Positions 8,748 through 18,459 of a DNA stretch of 64,000 bases are shown here, piece by piece. This DNA comes from JBIOXB01 sp050732395. GTDB lineage: Bacteria > Zhuqueibacterota > Zhuqueibacteria > Zhuqueibacterales > Zhuqueibacteraceae. The notes beneath the pieces are model-generated. The model was not told where the DNA came from, ran no database searches, and was given only the letters and a program-made list of their open reading frames with translations. Numbering within the stretch: position 1 is the stretch's first letter; each line of letters begins with the position of its first letter. The stretch lies in assembly GCA_050732395.1 (NCBI GenBank), contig JBOHQX010000166.1, positions 20,272 through 84,271 of the forward strand, read 5' to 3'. Both the position numbers and the translations under genes were made by a program.

Positions 8748-9948
8748 GACCATCCAGCTCGGTTGAGGGCGCGAGCAAACGCTCGTAATCCACCATGGTG
8801 CGCTGCGCGATGGCCTCCCAGGCAAGCTCCTCTCGCGCCCAAGCCTGAGCCCGGCGCCCGAGGGTGTGCCGGCGCTCCGGGTCCAGGATCAAAACGGTAA
8901 TCGCTCGAGCAAATGCGTCTTCGTCCGCCGCCCGCACCAACACACTCGTTTCATCAGGGACGATACTCTCGCCCAGGTCTCCGACGTCGTATGCCACCAC
9001 CGGTTTGCCGAAAGCAAAGGCCACTGGCAAGACGCCGGTCTGGCTGGCTTCTTCATATGGGAGAATCACCAGTGCGCAACGCCGCATCAAGATCTCCACT
9101 TCCTCGTCGGGAATATAACGCTCATGGACTTCGAACCCCGTTTCCACCCGCCAGGCCGCCACCGTGCGCGCCACCTTTCTGCGTGCGCGCGCCGAAGGCA
9201 GGCGCGTGCGCCGCCCGGCAACGATGAATTTGACCTGCGGCACGGCGGCGCGCACGCGACGCGCAATGTCCAGCAAGCGGTAAATGCCTTTATTGGGCCG
9301 CAGCTCGCCAAAAAAAAGCACGGCATGTTTGTCTTCTTGCACGCCGGCATGGCGCTTGTGATCGTAGGTCTCAAAAATACCGTGCCGATTGATTGAAATT
9401 TTATCCGCCCTTACCCCCGTGTCCAGCAACGCTTGCCGGCAGTTGCGACCGTGCACGATAAAGTGACGCGCGGCGCGCCTCGCGATCAGCCGCGTAAACT
9501 GCGCGAAAAGTCCGCCCATGCCCGGATGCGGCCGGGGATCGTGCTCGGTGATCAAGAGCGGCCACTCGCGCGCCAACAAAGGCCACAATCCAAAGCTCCA
9601 CTTAAAGGCGTTGCCGGCCGTATCGTGCACCACATGCGGCGCAAAAGAGCGTACCTGTTGTACAATTTCACGATAGGCCGCAGGGTGTGGCAAGGAGGCG
9701 AGGCTGCGCTTGCGGACACAAGCGACCTGCAGATGCCGGTCAAAATCAAAGCCCCGCATGCCCTCGGTAACGACGAGCATGGTATGCCCCTGGCGTGCCA
9801 ACGCGTTCGCCAGCAAAGCACCGTAGTAGGCAATACCACCGGGCGGCGGCAACGAGATCAAAGCCATCCTCAGATCGTTCGGCCGTCGCCCACGAGTGCG
9901 TCGAGGCCCAGCAGGTGTGGCGGATTCTTTTGTTCTGGCTTCAATCAT
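8731..9948 (-). CDS. GT4-family glycosyltransferase
   Basis: 405 residues from the ATG at 9948; the longer open frame to 10062 is rejected because it enters the preceding gene. The N-terminal acceptor half has MALISLPPPGGIAYYGALLA, typical of GT4 enzymes. The C-terminal half has AVLFFGELRPNKGIYRLL and the donor site PYEEASQTGVLPVAFAFGKP. It should build the cytoplasmic repeat unit. The start codon shares one base with the stop of the phosphoesterase gene (TAATG), so translation is probably coupled. Sugar specificity is unknown. Confidence 0.87.
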   Translation of the reverse strand: MIEARTKESATPAGPRRTRGRRPNDLRMALISLPPPGGIAYYGALLANALARQGHTMLVVTEGMRGFDFDRHLQVACVRKRSLASLPHPAAYREIVQQVRSFAPHVVHDTAGNAFKWSFGLWPLLAREWPLLITEHDPRPHPGMGGLFAQFTRLIARRAARHFIVHGRNCRQALLDTGVRADKISINRHGIFETYDHKRHAGVQEDKHAVLFFGELRPNKGIYRLLDIARRVRAAVPQVKFIVAGRRTRLPSARARRKVARTVAAWRVETGFEVHERYIPDEEVEILMRRCALVILPYEEASQTGVLPVAFAFGKPVVAYDVGDLGESIVPDETSVLVRAADEDAFARAITVLILDPERRHTLGRRAQAWAREELAWEAIAQRTMVDYERLLAPSTELDGHGKKT

Positions 9949-12020
9949 TATTTCAAGAGGAGCACTTTCCGCGTGCGCACTTGCTCGCCGGCCTGGAGGC
10001 CGTTGCGGGCGCGCAGCACTACCCAATAAATACCGGCAGACATCTGCCGCGAAGGCCGCCACATAATCTGGTGTGTGCCGATCGTGGCTGCGCCGTCATA
10101 CAGAGTGGCGATGAGGCCGCCTCTGACGTCATAAATTTTCAAACTCACCCAATCGTTCTCCGGCACGGAATAGAAAAACGCGGTACTGGGATTAAAGGGA
10201 TTGGGATAATTTTGAGAGAGCTCTACCCGGCTCGGAATCGCACCGCCATGACCAGCCACTTCCGGCGTCGGCGGGGTCGGGTCAAGAACGGTGAACCACT
10301 CGACCCGATCAAAAGCCACACCGATTTCCGTGGCAACACTGTCCGGCGTGTAATTCTCATTCCACACGCCGAGTGTAATCACCAGATTGCTTCCGGCAAG
10401 ACTCCGCCAGCTCATGTTGGGAAGATACCGCTCGAGATCGCTGCGCGGATACAACACCAATTCCTGCCACTGATCCAGCGCCGGCTCGATTTTGACGCTC
10501 GCAAATGCACCTCGCATACCGAATTCCGAGTACGTGCGACCCAGGCCATAGCCCAGACCAAATTCCCGTATGCGCTCACCGTCTTTGTAGCCGGCGATTT
10601 CGATGAACGCATTGCCTGCTTCGGGATGGCGATAAGTCGCGGACGCGATCTTGTATCGCAACCGCAACACCGGCCATTGTTCAGAGGGCGGCATGTGCAC
10701 CGCCTGGCGCACCGTGGCGGTCAAATAACTATGCGAGTTCTCCGGTTGTATAACGCTCCGCGTGTGCAGGTAGAGAGATTGGTCGCCGGATGCGGCATCG
10801 CCCGCCTGCAAAAGTCTTTTTTGCTGCGGCGATTGTTCATAGGGCAGCAGATGATTGCTGAACCAACTGCCGGCCAAGGGCGCCTCAAAATCGCCGTTCA
10901 ACAAATTGGTCTGCGCCGGCAGTGCCCACTCCGGAGTGAGATAGCCGTACACCGCGTCGTCATATTCGGGAAAATCTTCGGGGCGAATCTCGATTGATTC
11001 GCCAGCCAGTGTATGAAACGTAATCCGCTCGCAGAGTGCATGATTCAGCTTGACCACGCAGGCGCCCTGTGAAGAGTGAGCATACTCGAGATAGTCATGG
11101 CTGCGGGTACTGTGCGCCGCATTCGGCAGTTGGATGAAGGCCGTGCCTTTGTAGCGCCACGAAATCAGAGGCAGCGACGCCACAGTGTTGTGCACGTGGC
11201 CGAAGAAGGCGTATTTGACGTTGCCGTAACGCGTGAGGAGTCCGGCCAGCCTGGCGCGATGGGCGGCACCCGGGCCGTAAATCTCAAAATGGGCGCGCCC
11301 AACGGGCAGCAACGGATGGTGGGTAAAGAACATCGTCGGGCGATGCTGGTTGTCCAGCAGGTCGGCTTCGAGCCAGGCATAAAACTCCGGGTGGTCTTCC
11401 AGGTATTGATCCACGCCATAGCCGACGCCGCCCGGCTGCGAGAACATCACCAGGTGCCAGTCGCCTGCGTCAAACGAGTAGGTCACCAGCTCCAGGCCGT
11501 TGAGTTGTTTTTGCGCCCAAATGAAATTGGCAAATTCACGATTCTGAATGGGATTACCGGCCAGGGTGTCGGCGGCGGGAACGTGATCGTGATTGCCCAT
11601 GAGCAAATAAATCGGCATTTGGAGAGGCTTGACGCTATCGACGAACAGCTTGAAATTTTCCCATTCGCCCAAATTGTGAATGTTGTCGCCCAGCGTGACG
11701 ACAAATTCCGGACGCAACTCGTTCGTCAATTGCACGGCCTGCTGCAGGCGCGGCACAACCTGTTCATAGATGCGCTTATTCTCCTCGCTGCCGAGCCTCG
11801 TGCCCGGCGCATAAAGCGCCACTTGAGGATCGCCCCAAACGGCGAAGGTAAACTCCTTCTTTGCCGTGCCAATTTCAGGCGCATAACCGTAATTGCGCGT
11901 TTGGGCCAGGGTGTGGCTGGCGCCCAAACCAATGCAGAAAGCCATTTTGAGAATGCCGTACAACGCCTCTCTCCCCACTTTCCCAAAGCCAATGCCGATG
12001 TGAATTACATGAGGTTTCAT
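9948..12020 (-). CDS. Secreted calcineurin-like metallophosphoesterase with T9SS sorting domain
   Basis: 690 residues from the ATG at 12020 (a GTG lies one codon upstream). A signal peptide ends near ASHTLAQT. The metallophosphoesterase motifs appear in order: AVWGDPQV, TLGDNIHN, LMGNHDHV, FFTHHPLL and FFGHVHN, so the dinuclear metal site is complete. The rest is beta-rich, and the C-terminus carries LSQNYPNPFNPSTAFF and ends RKVLLLK, a type IX sorting domain. This is a surface or secreted phosphoesterase inside a polysaccharide operon, which suggests action on phosphodiester groups of the polymer or on environmental phosphoesters; that choice is inference. Confidence 0.88.
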   Translation of the reverse strand: MKPHVIHIGIGFGKVGREALYGILKMAFCIGLGASHTLAQTRNYGYAPEIGTAKKEFTFAVWGDPQVALYAPGTRLGSEENKRIYEQVVPRLQQAVQLTNELRPEFVVTLGDNIHNLGEWENFKLFVDSVKPLQMPIYLLMGNHDHVPAADTLAGNPIQNREFANFIWAQKQLNGLELVTYSFDAGDWHLVMFSQPGGVGYGVDQYLEDHPEFYAWLEADLLDNQHRPTMFFTHHPLLPVGRAHFEIYGPGAAHRARLAGLLTRYGNVKYAFFGHVHNTVASLPLISWRYKGTAFIQLPNAAHSTRSHDYLEYAHSSQGACVVKLNHALCERITFHTLAGESIEIRPEDFPEYDDAVYGYLTPEWALPAQTNLLNGDFEAPLAGSWFSNHLLPYEQSPQQKRLLQAGDAASGDQSLYLHTRSVIQPENSHSYLTATVRQAVHMPPSEQWPVLRLRYKIASATYRHPEAGNAFIEIAGYKDGERIREFGLGYGLGRTYSEFGMRGAFASVKIEPALDQWQELVLYPRSDLERYLPNMSWRSLAGSNLVITLGVWNENYTPDSVATEIGVAFDRVEWFTVLDPTPPTPEVAGHGGAIPSRVELSQNYPNPFNPSTAFFYSVPENDWVSLKIYDVRGGLIATLYDGAATIGTHQIMWRPSRQMSAGIYWVVLRARNGLQAGEQVRTRKVLLLK

Positions 12021-12023
12021 CAC

Positions 12024-13646
12024 TCACACATATCCTAACATCTGCAAGCGACGCTCGATCGCGCTTTGCTCTTCGGATGAAAACCGCACTTCTTCGGACG
12101 CGACGGCGGCGGTTCCATCGTATGAGATTCTGGCCGAGAAATCTGGTTTGAACCACGCGCTGGCCACGCGGCCATCGCAATACTCCGGAACCGGCAGACC
12201 CATCCAATGCAACAAGGTGGGCATCAGATCTTGCAAGCTCGCTTCCGGCCCTTGGCATAGCTGCGAGCGCTGGACACCGGCACCGGCCACGACAAACATG
12301 CCTTCGCTCGCGTGCGTTCCCGTATGAAAGTCATCTTCCGTCACTGGATGCAGCAAACGGCCCTCTCGAAAATATGTTTTGGAAGCGAACGTGTATCCCG
12401 GCATGGGCTCAACCACGAGGTCGGGCATGCGCTCACTGGCAGCGCCATGATAACATTGTTCCCGCCGGTAAACTTGTCGCACGACCGGCTGCCCGTTCTC
12501 CGGGTCTTTCCACGCCAGCAAGGCTCGCTCCAATTCCTCGAAATCACGGGCGGTGGCCTGCGGTCCGGCGTAGAGATAGCCCCAAAAAGCACTAACCGCA
12601 AAGTAACGTGAGCGCCGTTCATCGACGCGTCCGGCGTGCACCGCGCGGCCGAGTGCATGGCGCTGGGTTTTGGTGAGCAATTGCCCGCGCAGTTTCCAAA
12701 TGTCCAATTTGCGCACAAGCTCGACCCAGCTCCTCCAGGAAGTCTTGCTGATTTCTGCCGGTACCAGGAAACCGTGGGCGTGCAGCCAGTGATTCAGCTC
12801 GGCGCGTTTGTTGTGCCGTTGAAAACCATGATCCGAAAGAATCACAATCAGAGCTTCCTCACCCAAAACCGACCGCGCCATTGCCACCAGGCGTCCCAGG
12901 CTTTCATCCAACGGGGTAAAGAATTGGCGTACGACCTCCTTATGCAAATCCGGATGAAACGCGGGGTGCGCAACGTCCAAGTACTTCCATAGAGGGTGCT
13001 GCAGGAAATCCACGCACTGCAATTGCAGAAAACTGAAGTCCCACTTTTCTTTTTGGAACAGATAGAGCATCGCCTGCACACGGCTGTCGAGATAACGTCG
13101 CATCAACCGCAGAAACTCCGCCACTGCTTTGTGCCTGCCCCAGGTCTCATCATCCTCTCTGAGCAACGGCCACTCATACCCGAGTTGCAACTCCACCTCC
13201 GTGAGCAGCGCCGCCGGATGCGTGAATGTCGATTCACGGCCGGGCGTCATCAAACCGCTGATCACCACCCCATTGACGGCCGGCGGCGGATAGGTCACCG
13301 GCAAATCCACCACGGCCACGCGCTTCCCGTGCTGGCTCAGCACGTGCCAAAGCGTTGGCACGCGCAGGGAAGTGGCGTTCACGTAAAATGAGCTGCGGGT
13401 CTGGCGATCGTAGCCTTGAAAGTCGAAGATGCCATGCTTGCCGGGATTGCAGCCGGTCATGAAACTGCTCCATGCCGCCGGCGTGATCGGCGGAATGGTG
13501 GAGTGCAGCACGCCGCTGCAGCCCGCTTGCGCCAATGCAGCGAGATGAGGCATGCGTCCGCTCTCGAGCAAGGGGCGTAGAATCGACCACGTCCCTCCAT
13601 CCAGCCCGATAACAAAAATGCGGCGGGTGTCGTCAGCTCGGGTCAT
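12024..13646 (-). CDS. Alkaline phosphatase superfamily phosphodiesterase/transferase (AP copy 2)
   Basis: 540 residues from the ATG at 13646, whose ATGA overlaps the stop of the upstream SGNH gene. Motifs: FVIGLDGGTWSILRPLLESG (metal-binding Asp), ITPAAWSSFMTGCNPGKHG (nucleophile region), VILSDHGFQRHNKRAELN and DDFHTGTHASEGMFVVAG (metal ligands). There is no signal peptide or membrane segment. The C-terminus is RRLQMLGYV, close to the tail of AP copy 1 and to the tail of the APS kinase of this locus. Overall similarity to copies 1 and 3 points to three diverged paralogues. Group specificity (phosphate or sulfate ester) is undetermined. Confidence 0.85.
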   Translation of the reverse strand: MTRADDTRRIFVIGLDGGTWSILRPLLESGRMPHLAALAQAGCSGVLHSTIPPITPAAWSSFMTGCNPGKHGIFDFQGYDRQTRSSFYVNATSLRVPTLWHVLSQHGKRVAVVDLPVTYPPPAVNGVVISGLMTPGRESTFTHPAALLTEVELQLGYEWPLLREDDETWGRHKAVAEFLRLMRRYLDSRVQAMLYLFQKEKWDFSFLQLQCVDFLQHPLWKYLDVAHPAFHPDLHKEVVRQFFTPLDESLGRLVAMARSVLGEEALIVILSDHGFQRHNKRAELNHWLHAHGFLVPAEISKTSWRSWVELVRKLDIWKLRGQLLTKTQRHALGRAVHAGRVDERRSRYFAVSAFWGYLYAGPQATARDFEELERALLAWKDPENGQPVVRQVYRREQCYHGAASERMPDLVVEPMPGYTFASKTYFREGRLLHPVTEDDFHTGTHASEGMFVVAGAGVQRSQLCQGPEASLQDLMPTLLHWMGLPVPEYCDGRVASAWFKPDFSARISYDGTAAVASEEVRFSSEEQSAIERRLQMLGYV

Positions 13647-14815
13647 GGTTCCATCAGTCCGGCGTGGTGTATGGCACTGGCTAAAATCTCCGCCACCACT
13701 TTGTTGCCAGCGGCATTCCAATGCACATCGAGATAGAAATACAGTTTTGTTTTGTGATCGGCCGCCGCCGCCAGCATCCCCGGTAAAAGATCAACGTAAA
13801 GGATCTCCCGGTTTTCCAAAGCTTGCCCCATGAAAGTATGAAACGTCTTCAATTGCGTGAGCGCTTCGCCTTTGAAATCATAACGATGGCCCCAGCGTTC
13901 GAGATAATCCTCATGCACCTCGAACTGAGCCGGCGCATAAGCCATCACCAAGCGCGCGCTGTCATCTTTTGCCAGGCGCTCGAATTCGGAGATGAATTTG
14001 GCTTGCCAGGGCTGGTAATGCGGAGAATCAAACCAACTCGCCAGCTTTCCTTCTGCCGCAGCAAATTCCTTTTCGTGTGATGAGCTCGAGCCCAAAGCGC
14101 CCTTGATCTGAAAGAGCCAGTAGACGATCGCACTTTGCTTGACATATGAAACCCAGTATTGTTCGTTCGGTACCAAATAACCGTCCGCGGTGCATCGCAA
14201 AGTGTCCGGAGGGTATTTGGTGATACCGGGAAAGTACTTGATGAAGACGACCAGGTCCGGATGATACGCGGGAATCAAGCGTTGTGCGCGTTTCAAAACA
14301 TGATAGTCCCCCAGCGAAGGCACACCGGCGTTGATCACGCTGACACTCTTTTCCGTATGACTTTGCAAAAGGTCGCCTAGAATCTTTCCCCACGTGTCTT
14401 CGTAATTCACGCCGGCGCCGAAAGCGAAGCTCGGCCCAAACAGCATGATCCGGTACTCGTGCTCGGGTTTGGCAGGTGGCGTGATTTCGCTCGGCTGCGA
14501 GACACGAAACCCTTGTGAATTGGTCACGAGCTTGATATTGAATTCCGGCGAGCGATTCTCAAAATTCACGTTTGGGCGCAGCTCGTGCGCTTCGCCGGGT
14601 GTTTCCGCTTGGCGATAAATCGGCAAGACGGCGCGATTCTTCAGCCACTCACCGACCACAAGAAAATATGCCAGTTGGCCGATCAATTCAATCACGACCA
14701 GAACCAGGAGCGCCAGCAGTCCGCCAAAAGCGAGCCTTTTGGAGCGTGAAAGAGGGGCGGTAGTCCATTCTGCAGTTTCGAGGTTTTCGTGCTGAGTGTT
14801 TGACATGCTTTGCAT
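13643..14815 (-). CDS. Membrane-anchored SGNH/GDSL-type hydrolase
   Basis: About 390 residues (start at ATG 14815; GTG 14830 is possible). One N-terminal membrane helix (LAFGGLLALLVLVVIELIGQ) anchors a periplasmic domain. The nucleophile block reads MLFGPSFAFGAGVNYEDTW, so the usual GDS is GPS but the serine is kept. The C-terminal DVHWNAAGN carries the Asp-x-x-His-like catalytic pair. VSVINAGVPSLGDYH and LVVFIKYFPG fit the middle SGNH blocks. Such proteins in polysaccharide loci often add or remove O-acetyl groups; acetyl editing of the polymer is therefore likely but not proven. It is coupled to AP copy 2 by an ATGA overlap. Confidence 0.78.
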   Translation of the reverse strand: MQSMSNTQHENLETAEWTTAPLSRSKRLAFGGLLALLVLVVIELIGQLAYFLVVGEWLKNRAVLPIYRQAETPGEAHELRPNVNFENRSPEFNIKLVTNSQGFRVSQPSEITPPAKPEHEYRIMLFGPSFAFGAGVNYEDTWGKILGDLLQSHTEKSVSVINAGVPSLGDYHVLKRAQRLIPAYHPDLVVFIKYFPGITKYPPDTLRCTADGYLVPNEQYWVSYVKQSAIVYWLFQIKGALGSSSSHEKEFAAAEGKLASWFDSPHYQPWQAKFISEFERLAKDDSARLVMAYAPAQFEVHEDYLERWGHRYDFKGEALTQLKTFHTFMGQALENREILYVDLLPGMLAAAADHKTKLYFYLDVHWNAAGNKVVAEILASAIHHAGLMEP

Positions 14816-14834
14816 CAAACTTTGATTCACACCT

Positions 14835-16355
14835 TCAACTTCGTTTCATGAGTCGCCGCGTTAGTTTCTGGAGCATCAGTCGATCGTCCGGTTCCAGACC
14901 GAAAAGCATCGTCCCTACCGCAAAAAAAATCAAAAGGGTTCCGCCTTTTACCAGGATGCCGGCCGGTGTTGCGAGCCACGCCAGCATTCCCGCCATCAAG
15001 CTCAGCAGAACAAGCTTCGCCGTCTGCCAGGTATAAGGAAATACTCCGAGAAAACGCCGCAGAGTAATCAGCCGCCCGAGATTCAAAGTCACGACGCCGG
15101 CACCCGTTCCTATGGCCGCACCAACGGCGCCCCATTTTGGAATCAGAATCAGATTCAGTCCCACGGCCAAAACCGCCGACGCAATCACCAGAGCCAGGCC
15201 CGATCGCTCGCGTCCGATCATCTGCAAAAACTGCCCAGCGGGTCCGACCGCGGCATCGACGAAAGCAGCGACGGTCACGAACATCAGAACCGGAGCCGCC
15301 GCTTCAAATTCCCTGCCGAAGAATTGCAAGAGCTCGCGGCCAAATGAAATGCACACCAGACAGAAGGGTAATGTCGCCAACATCGACCAACGCACGGCCG
15401 TGCGATAATGATGAATGATCGCGGCGCGATCTTCGCAAGCGAAAGCCTCGGCAATGGCGGTGCTGAACATCGGCACGAGCGCGCTCACGGCCATGGTCTG
15501 GAAAGCGGCAATGCGATAGGCCGCATGATACAAGCCGACTTGCGCAACCTGGCTGAACGCGCCGATCATCAAGCGGTCGCCTTGATTCATGAGCGCGACG
15601 AACAAGCGGTTGCACCATATGGGAAGCGCAAACCGGCGTATTTCTTTGCCAATCGCGAGATCAGGCACGGCCTGCGGCACAAACTTCATGGCACGATGAA
15701 CGTGAATATACCCGTAAAGCGCTGCCGACATGACGCTCACTAGAAATGCCCACCAAGTGCCCGGTAATGAAAGCGTGCCGATCATGAAACCGCAGCAGCA
15801 TATCCCCAGGAAAACGCCGGGCTGCACGATTTCCTTGATGATCGCTTCAGTCGTCGCCGCGCGAAAACCTCGCACAGCAAAACCCAACCACGTCAATCCG
15901 CTCAAAAATGGCAAAACCAGGCCTGCCCACAACAAGACCGTAGCCACCTCCGGCTTTTGAAAAATCAGCGCCGCCAGGGGCTTGCGCAACAGCACGAGAA
16001 CGAGGCCAAGCGCTGCAGAAATGAGAATCACGCGGCGCACCGCGAAGCGCATCACGCCACGCACGATCTCGGGCCGCTGCTGCGCCCGCCCCATCGCCAG
16101 ATAGCGGGCCGTCGCTTGATGCAAGCCCGCCTGGCTGAACGCCGTGAGAAAATTCAAGATCGATTGCCCGAGCATGAAGGCGCCAAACGCATTGAGCCCG
16201 AGCGCATTCGAAAGCAACACCTGCGCGGCGAAATTCAGTATTCTGCCGGCGATCGTGCTGAGAAAAACGGCGCCGCTGCTCTTGGCCAGAGCCGAGGTTT
16301 TCATTTGGCCATCGGGAACAACCGCTCGTGCCGCAGCGATACTAAAGCCGGGCAT
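14835..16355 (-). CDS. Polysaccharide flippase (Wzx/MurJ-like, MATE-type)
   Basis: About 506 residues from the ATG at 16355, overlapping the epimerase gene by 14 bases; ATGs at 16379 and 16304 are alternatives. The protein has about 12 to 14 predicted membrane segments, beginning SSGAVFLSTIAGRILNFAA, characteristic of the polysaccharide transporter family. It should move undecaprenyl-linked repeat units from the cytoplasmic to the periplasmic leaflet for polymerisation by the Wzy-like protein of this cluster. Length and start region agree with the family. Confidence 0.87.
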   Translation of the reverse strand: MPGFSIAAARAVVPDGQMKTSALAKSSGAVFLSTIAGRILNFAAQVLLSNALGLNAFGAFMLGQSILNFLTAFSQAGLHQATARYLAMGRAQQRPEIVRGVMRFAVRRVILISAALGLVLVLLRKPLAALIFQKPEVATVLLWAGLVLPFLSGLTWLGFAVRGFRAATTEAIIKEIVQPGVFLGICCCGFMIGTLSLPGTWWAFLVSVMSAALYGYIHVHRAMKFVPQAVPDLAIGKEIRRFALPIWCNRLFVALMNQGDRLMIGAFSQVAQVGLYHAAYRIAAFQTMAVSALVPMFSTAIAEAFACEDRAAIIHHYRTAVRWSMLATLPFCLVCISFGRELLQFFGREFEAAAPVLMFVTVAAFVDAAVGPAGQFLQMIGRERSGLALVIASAVLAVGLNLILIPKWGAVGAAIGTGAGVVTLNLGRLITLRRFLGVFPYTWQTAKLVLLSLMAGMLAWLATPAGILVKGGTLLIFFAVGTMLFGLEPDDRLMLQKLTRRLMKRS

Positions 16356-17295
16356 CCGCTTCGGCCTTGTTCGCTTCATACCACCTGACTGTTTTTGCCA
16401 ATCCCTCACGCACAGGAGTCGGCGGCTGCCAGCTCAACGTTTTTTTCATCTTATCCACGGCCAGAACTTTTTTGAGTTGGCCGTCCGGCTTCTCGGTGTT
16501 CCAAAGAATCTCGCCGTCATAACCGCTGGCTGCCTGGATCGTCTGCGCTAACTCTCGAATGCTGGTGCCCACGCCCGTGCCGAGGTTCATCGGCTCCAGC
16601 TCATGGTATTTTTCCGTCGCCAGCAGAATCCCTTCGGCACAATCATCGACGTATAGGAACTCGCGAATTGGCGCGCCGGTGCCCCACACTTCGACCGTCG
16701 CCGCTTTCTGCAATTTGGCTTCGACGAATTTACGCACGAGCGCCGCTGCCACGTGTGAACGGTCGGGATGAAACGTGTCGCGCGGGCCGTACAGGTTCGT
16801 GAGAATAAGATGAATGCTGGCTAGCCCATATTGTTTTGCATACGCCGCACCTTGAATATTCATGACCTTTTTGGTCACGCCGTAATTCACCACGGTTTCA
16901 TGCGGCAGCCCTTGCCACAAGTCCTTCTCCGTCAGCTCGTTTTCCAAATAGCCGGGATAAGAACACGCAGTGCCGACTTGCACGACTTTGTCCACGCCAT
17001 GCTTGCGTGCTGCTTCCATGAGATTCGCGCCCATCACCAGGTTCTCATAATAAATGCGCGCCGGATAGAGCTGGTTGATCCAAATGCCGCCATAATAGGC
17101 AGCGCAATGAATCACGATTTGCGGCCGGAAGGTCGCGAAGCACTTCTCTGCGGCTGCCAGCAACGTGAAATCATATTGCTGCTTACGCGGCACGACAATT
17201 TCACCGCCGGCGCTTCTCAGCCGGTCGACGATGTGGCTGCCCAGAAAACCGGCGCCGCCGGTCACCAGCACGCATTTGTTTTTCCAAAAACTCAT
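16342..17295 (-). CDS. NAD(P)-dependent sugar epimerase/reductase, GDP-L-fucose synthase-like
   Basis: 317 residues, short-chain dehydrogenase fold. The dinucleotide-binding motif is VLVTGGAGFLGSHI. The catalytic set reads VGTACSYPGY and YGVTKKVM (Tyr-x-x-x-Lys), and NLYGPRDTFHPDRSHV is close to the substrate loop of GDP-L-fucose synthases, as is IREFLYVDDCAEG. It most likely converts GDP-4-keto-6-deoxymannose or a similar keto sugar to the fucose-type donor. The partner GDP-mannose dehydratase is not in the window, so the substrate call is tentative. It ends in the flippase start region (14-base overlap). Confidence 0.82.
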   Translation of the reverse strand: MSFWKNKCVLVTGGAGFLGSHIVDRLRSAGGEIVVPRKQQYDFTLLAAAEKCFATFRPQIVIHCAAYYGGIWINQLYPARIYYENLVMGANLMEAARKHGVDKVVQVGTACSYPGYLENELTEKDLWQGLPHETVVNYGVTKKVMNIQGAAYAKQYGLASIHLILTNLYGPRDTFHPDRSHVAAALVRKFVEAKLQKAATVEVWGTGAPIREFLYVDDCAEGILLATEKYHELEPMNLGTGVGTSIRELAQTIQAASGYDGEILWNTEKPDGQLKKVLAVDKMKKTLSWQPPTPVREGLAKTVRWYEANKAEADARL

Positions 17296-17366
17296 CCTTA
17301 CTCCGTGGAATTCTAGTCGCTTAGCAGATCAAACCTAGATGAAAAACTGAAAGTACTCGATTTTCG

Positions 17367-17433
17367 CCAACGGATAGAAACAAGCCAACGGATACAAGAT
17401 ATTTTTATCTGTTGGGTTGTTTCTATCCGTTGG
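17367..17433. repeat. Long imperfect palindrome between epimerase and sulfotransferase genes
   Basis: Left arm 17367-17394 and right arm 17406-17433 are 28 bases each and match as inverted copies at 26 of 28 positions, with an 11-base AT-rich loop. Each arm itself contains the word CCAACGGATA (or its near copy) twice, separated by GAAACAAG. It fills most of the 165-base gap. It may end or pause transcription inside the operon, protect the upstream RNA, or be a small mobile palindrome. No poly-T tail directly follows the arms on the minus strand. Confidence 0.8.
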
Positions 17434-17460
17434 AAATATTTTGGTTTTGTTGTAAGCCCT

Positions 17461-18459
17461 TCATTTATATCCATATTTGCGATTCAACCACCCGGCAAGC
17501 AGAGTGAATGCCAGGCGGCGGCGCGCCGGCAGCTCGGCGCGCCATTTTTCATCCAGGCGAATTGTGCGGCCGGCTTGATAGCGCCAACGGCTGCCGGAAA
17601 TGTTATGCGTCACCGGTTTGTCCCCTGCCAACAGGTCAGGGCTGTACTGTATATCCAAAAACTCGCACAAGCGCTGCATCACGACGACCGGCGCGCTGGC
17701 AAAATCTTCGTATTTGATCGCGCACCAGCTTGCCTTGGGCAACCGCGAGCATATCAGGCTGCTGAGTGAATTGGTCAAGAGCCAGCGCCAGGTTGCGCGC
17801 CAGACGCTTTGCGCCGGCGCCGTTTGTCCGCCTTGTGCCGGCATCTTCACCGGCCAGCGCGTCGAGTTGACGTACGCCCGGCCGTCGCGAATGAGATGGA
17901 TGATTTTAATCTTGAAGAGTCCCGAGGCACCCAAATACAGCAGGCGCATGGGATTCTTCGATGAATCCAGAATTACGGGCTTTTGCGAAACTTCTTGCAC
18001 GGCTTTGAACAAGCGATACGTGGCAAGGGCATAACCCCGCGTTTGCGCGCGCGCAGGTAACTTGCCGCCGGCCAGCAATTGCAGCAAGGCCCTGACCTTG
18101 CCGCGCCGGCTCTGCACGGGCGTGACCCCGGCCTGGTTGTGGGAACCGCGCAATTTCTCGGTCACTGCCTGCCAGAAATCACAGGACTCAAAGGGCGCGC
18201 CGCAAGTGCATTCGAAATTATTCTCCAGCCACCGGTGATGATACCAGATTTCGCCCACGCTGGCGACGCGATGATGCGAGCCGAGCACGAGGTCGAGCAA
18301 GGTCGAGCCGCTACGGCCGCAGCCCAAGAGGTAAATCACCTCGATTTTTTCCGCCTCCTCGCGCGCGGGTTCGTGGGCCAGCGGGAATTCCTCACCGTTC
18401 CAGTTTTTCGCCATGCCGTTGGCGTAGGGTGAGAGCATGTCGAAGTCGAAGCGTGCCAT
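17461..18459 (-). CDS. Sulfotransferase
   Basis: 332 residues. The PAPS 5'-phosphosulfate loop is IYLLGCGRSGSTLLDLVLG and the 3'-phosphate motif is HLIRDGRAYVNSTRWP. CTCGAPFESCDFW is a Cys-rich insert seen in some bacterial members of this family. The start ATG shares one base with the stop of the upstream epimerase (TAATG). It should sulfate a sugar hydroxyl of the polymer. Third sulfotransferase of the locus in transcription order, after those at 22449 and 20924. Confidence 0.86.
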   Translation of the reverse strand: MARFDFDMLSPYANGMAKNWNGEEFPLAHEPAREEAEKIEVIYLLGCGRSGSTLLDLVLGSHHRVASVGEIWYHHRWLENNFECTCGAPFESCDFWQAVTEKLRGSHNQAGVTPVQSRRGKVRALLQLLAGGKLPARAQTRGYALATYRLFKAVQEVSQKPVILDSSKNPMRLLYLGASGLFKIKIIHLIRDGRAYVNSTRWPVKMPAQGGQTAPAQSVWRATWRWLLTNSLSSLICSRLPKASWCAIKYEDFASAPVVVMQRLCEFLDIQYSPDLLAGDKPVTHNISGSRWRYQAGRTIRLDEKWRAELPARRRLAFTLLAGWLNRKYGYK

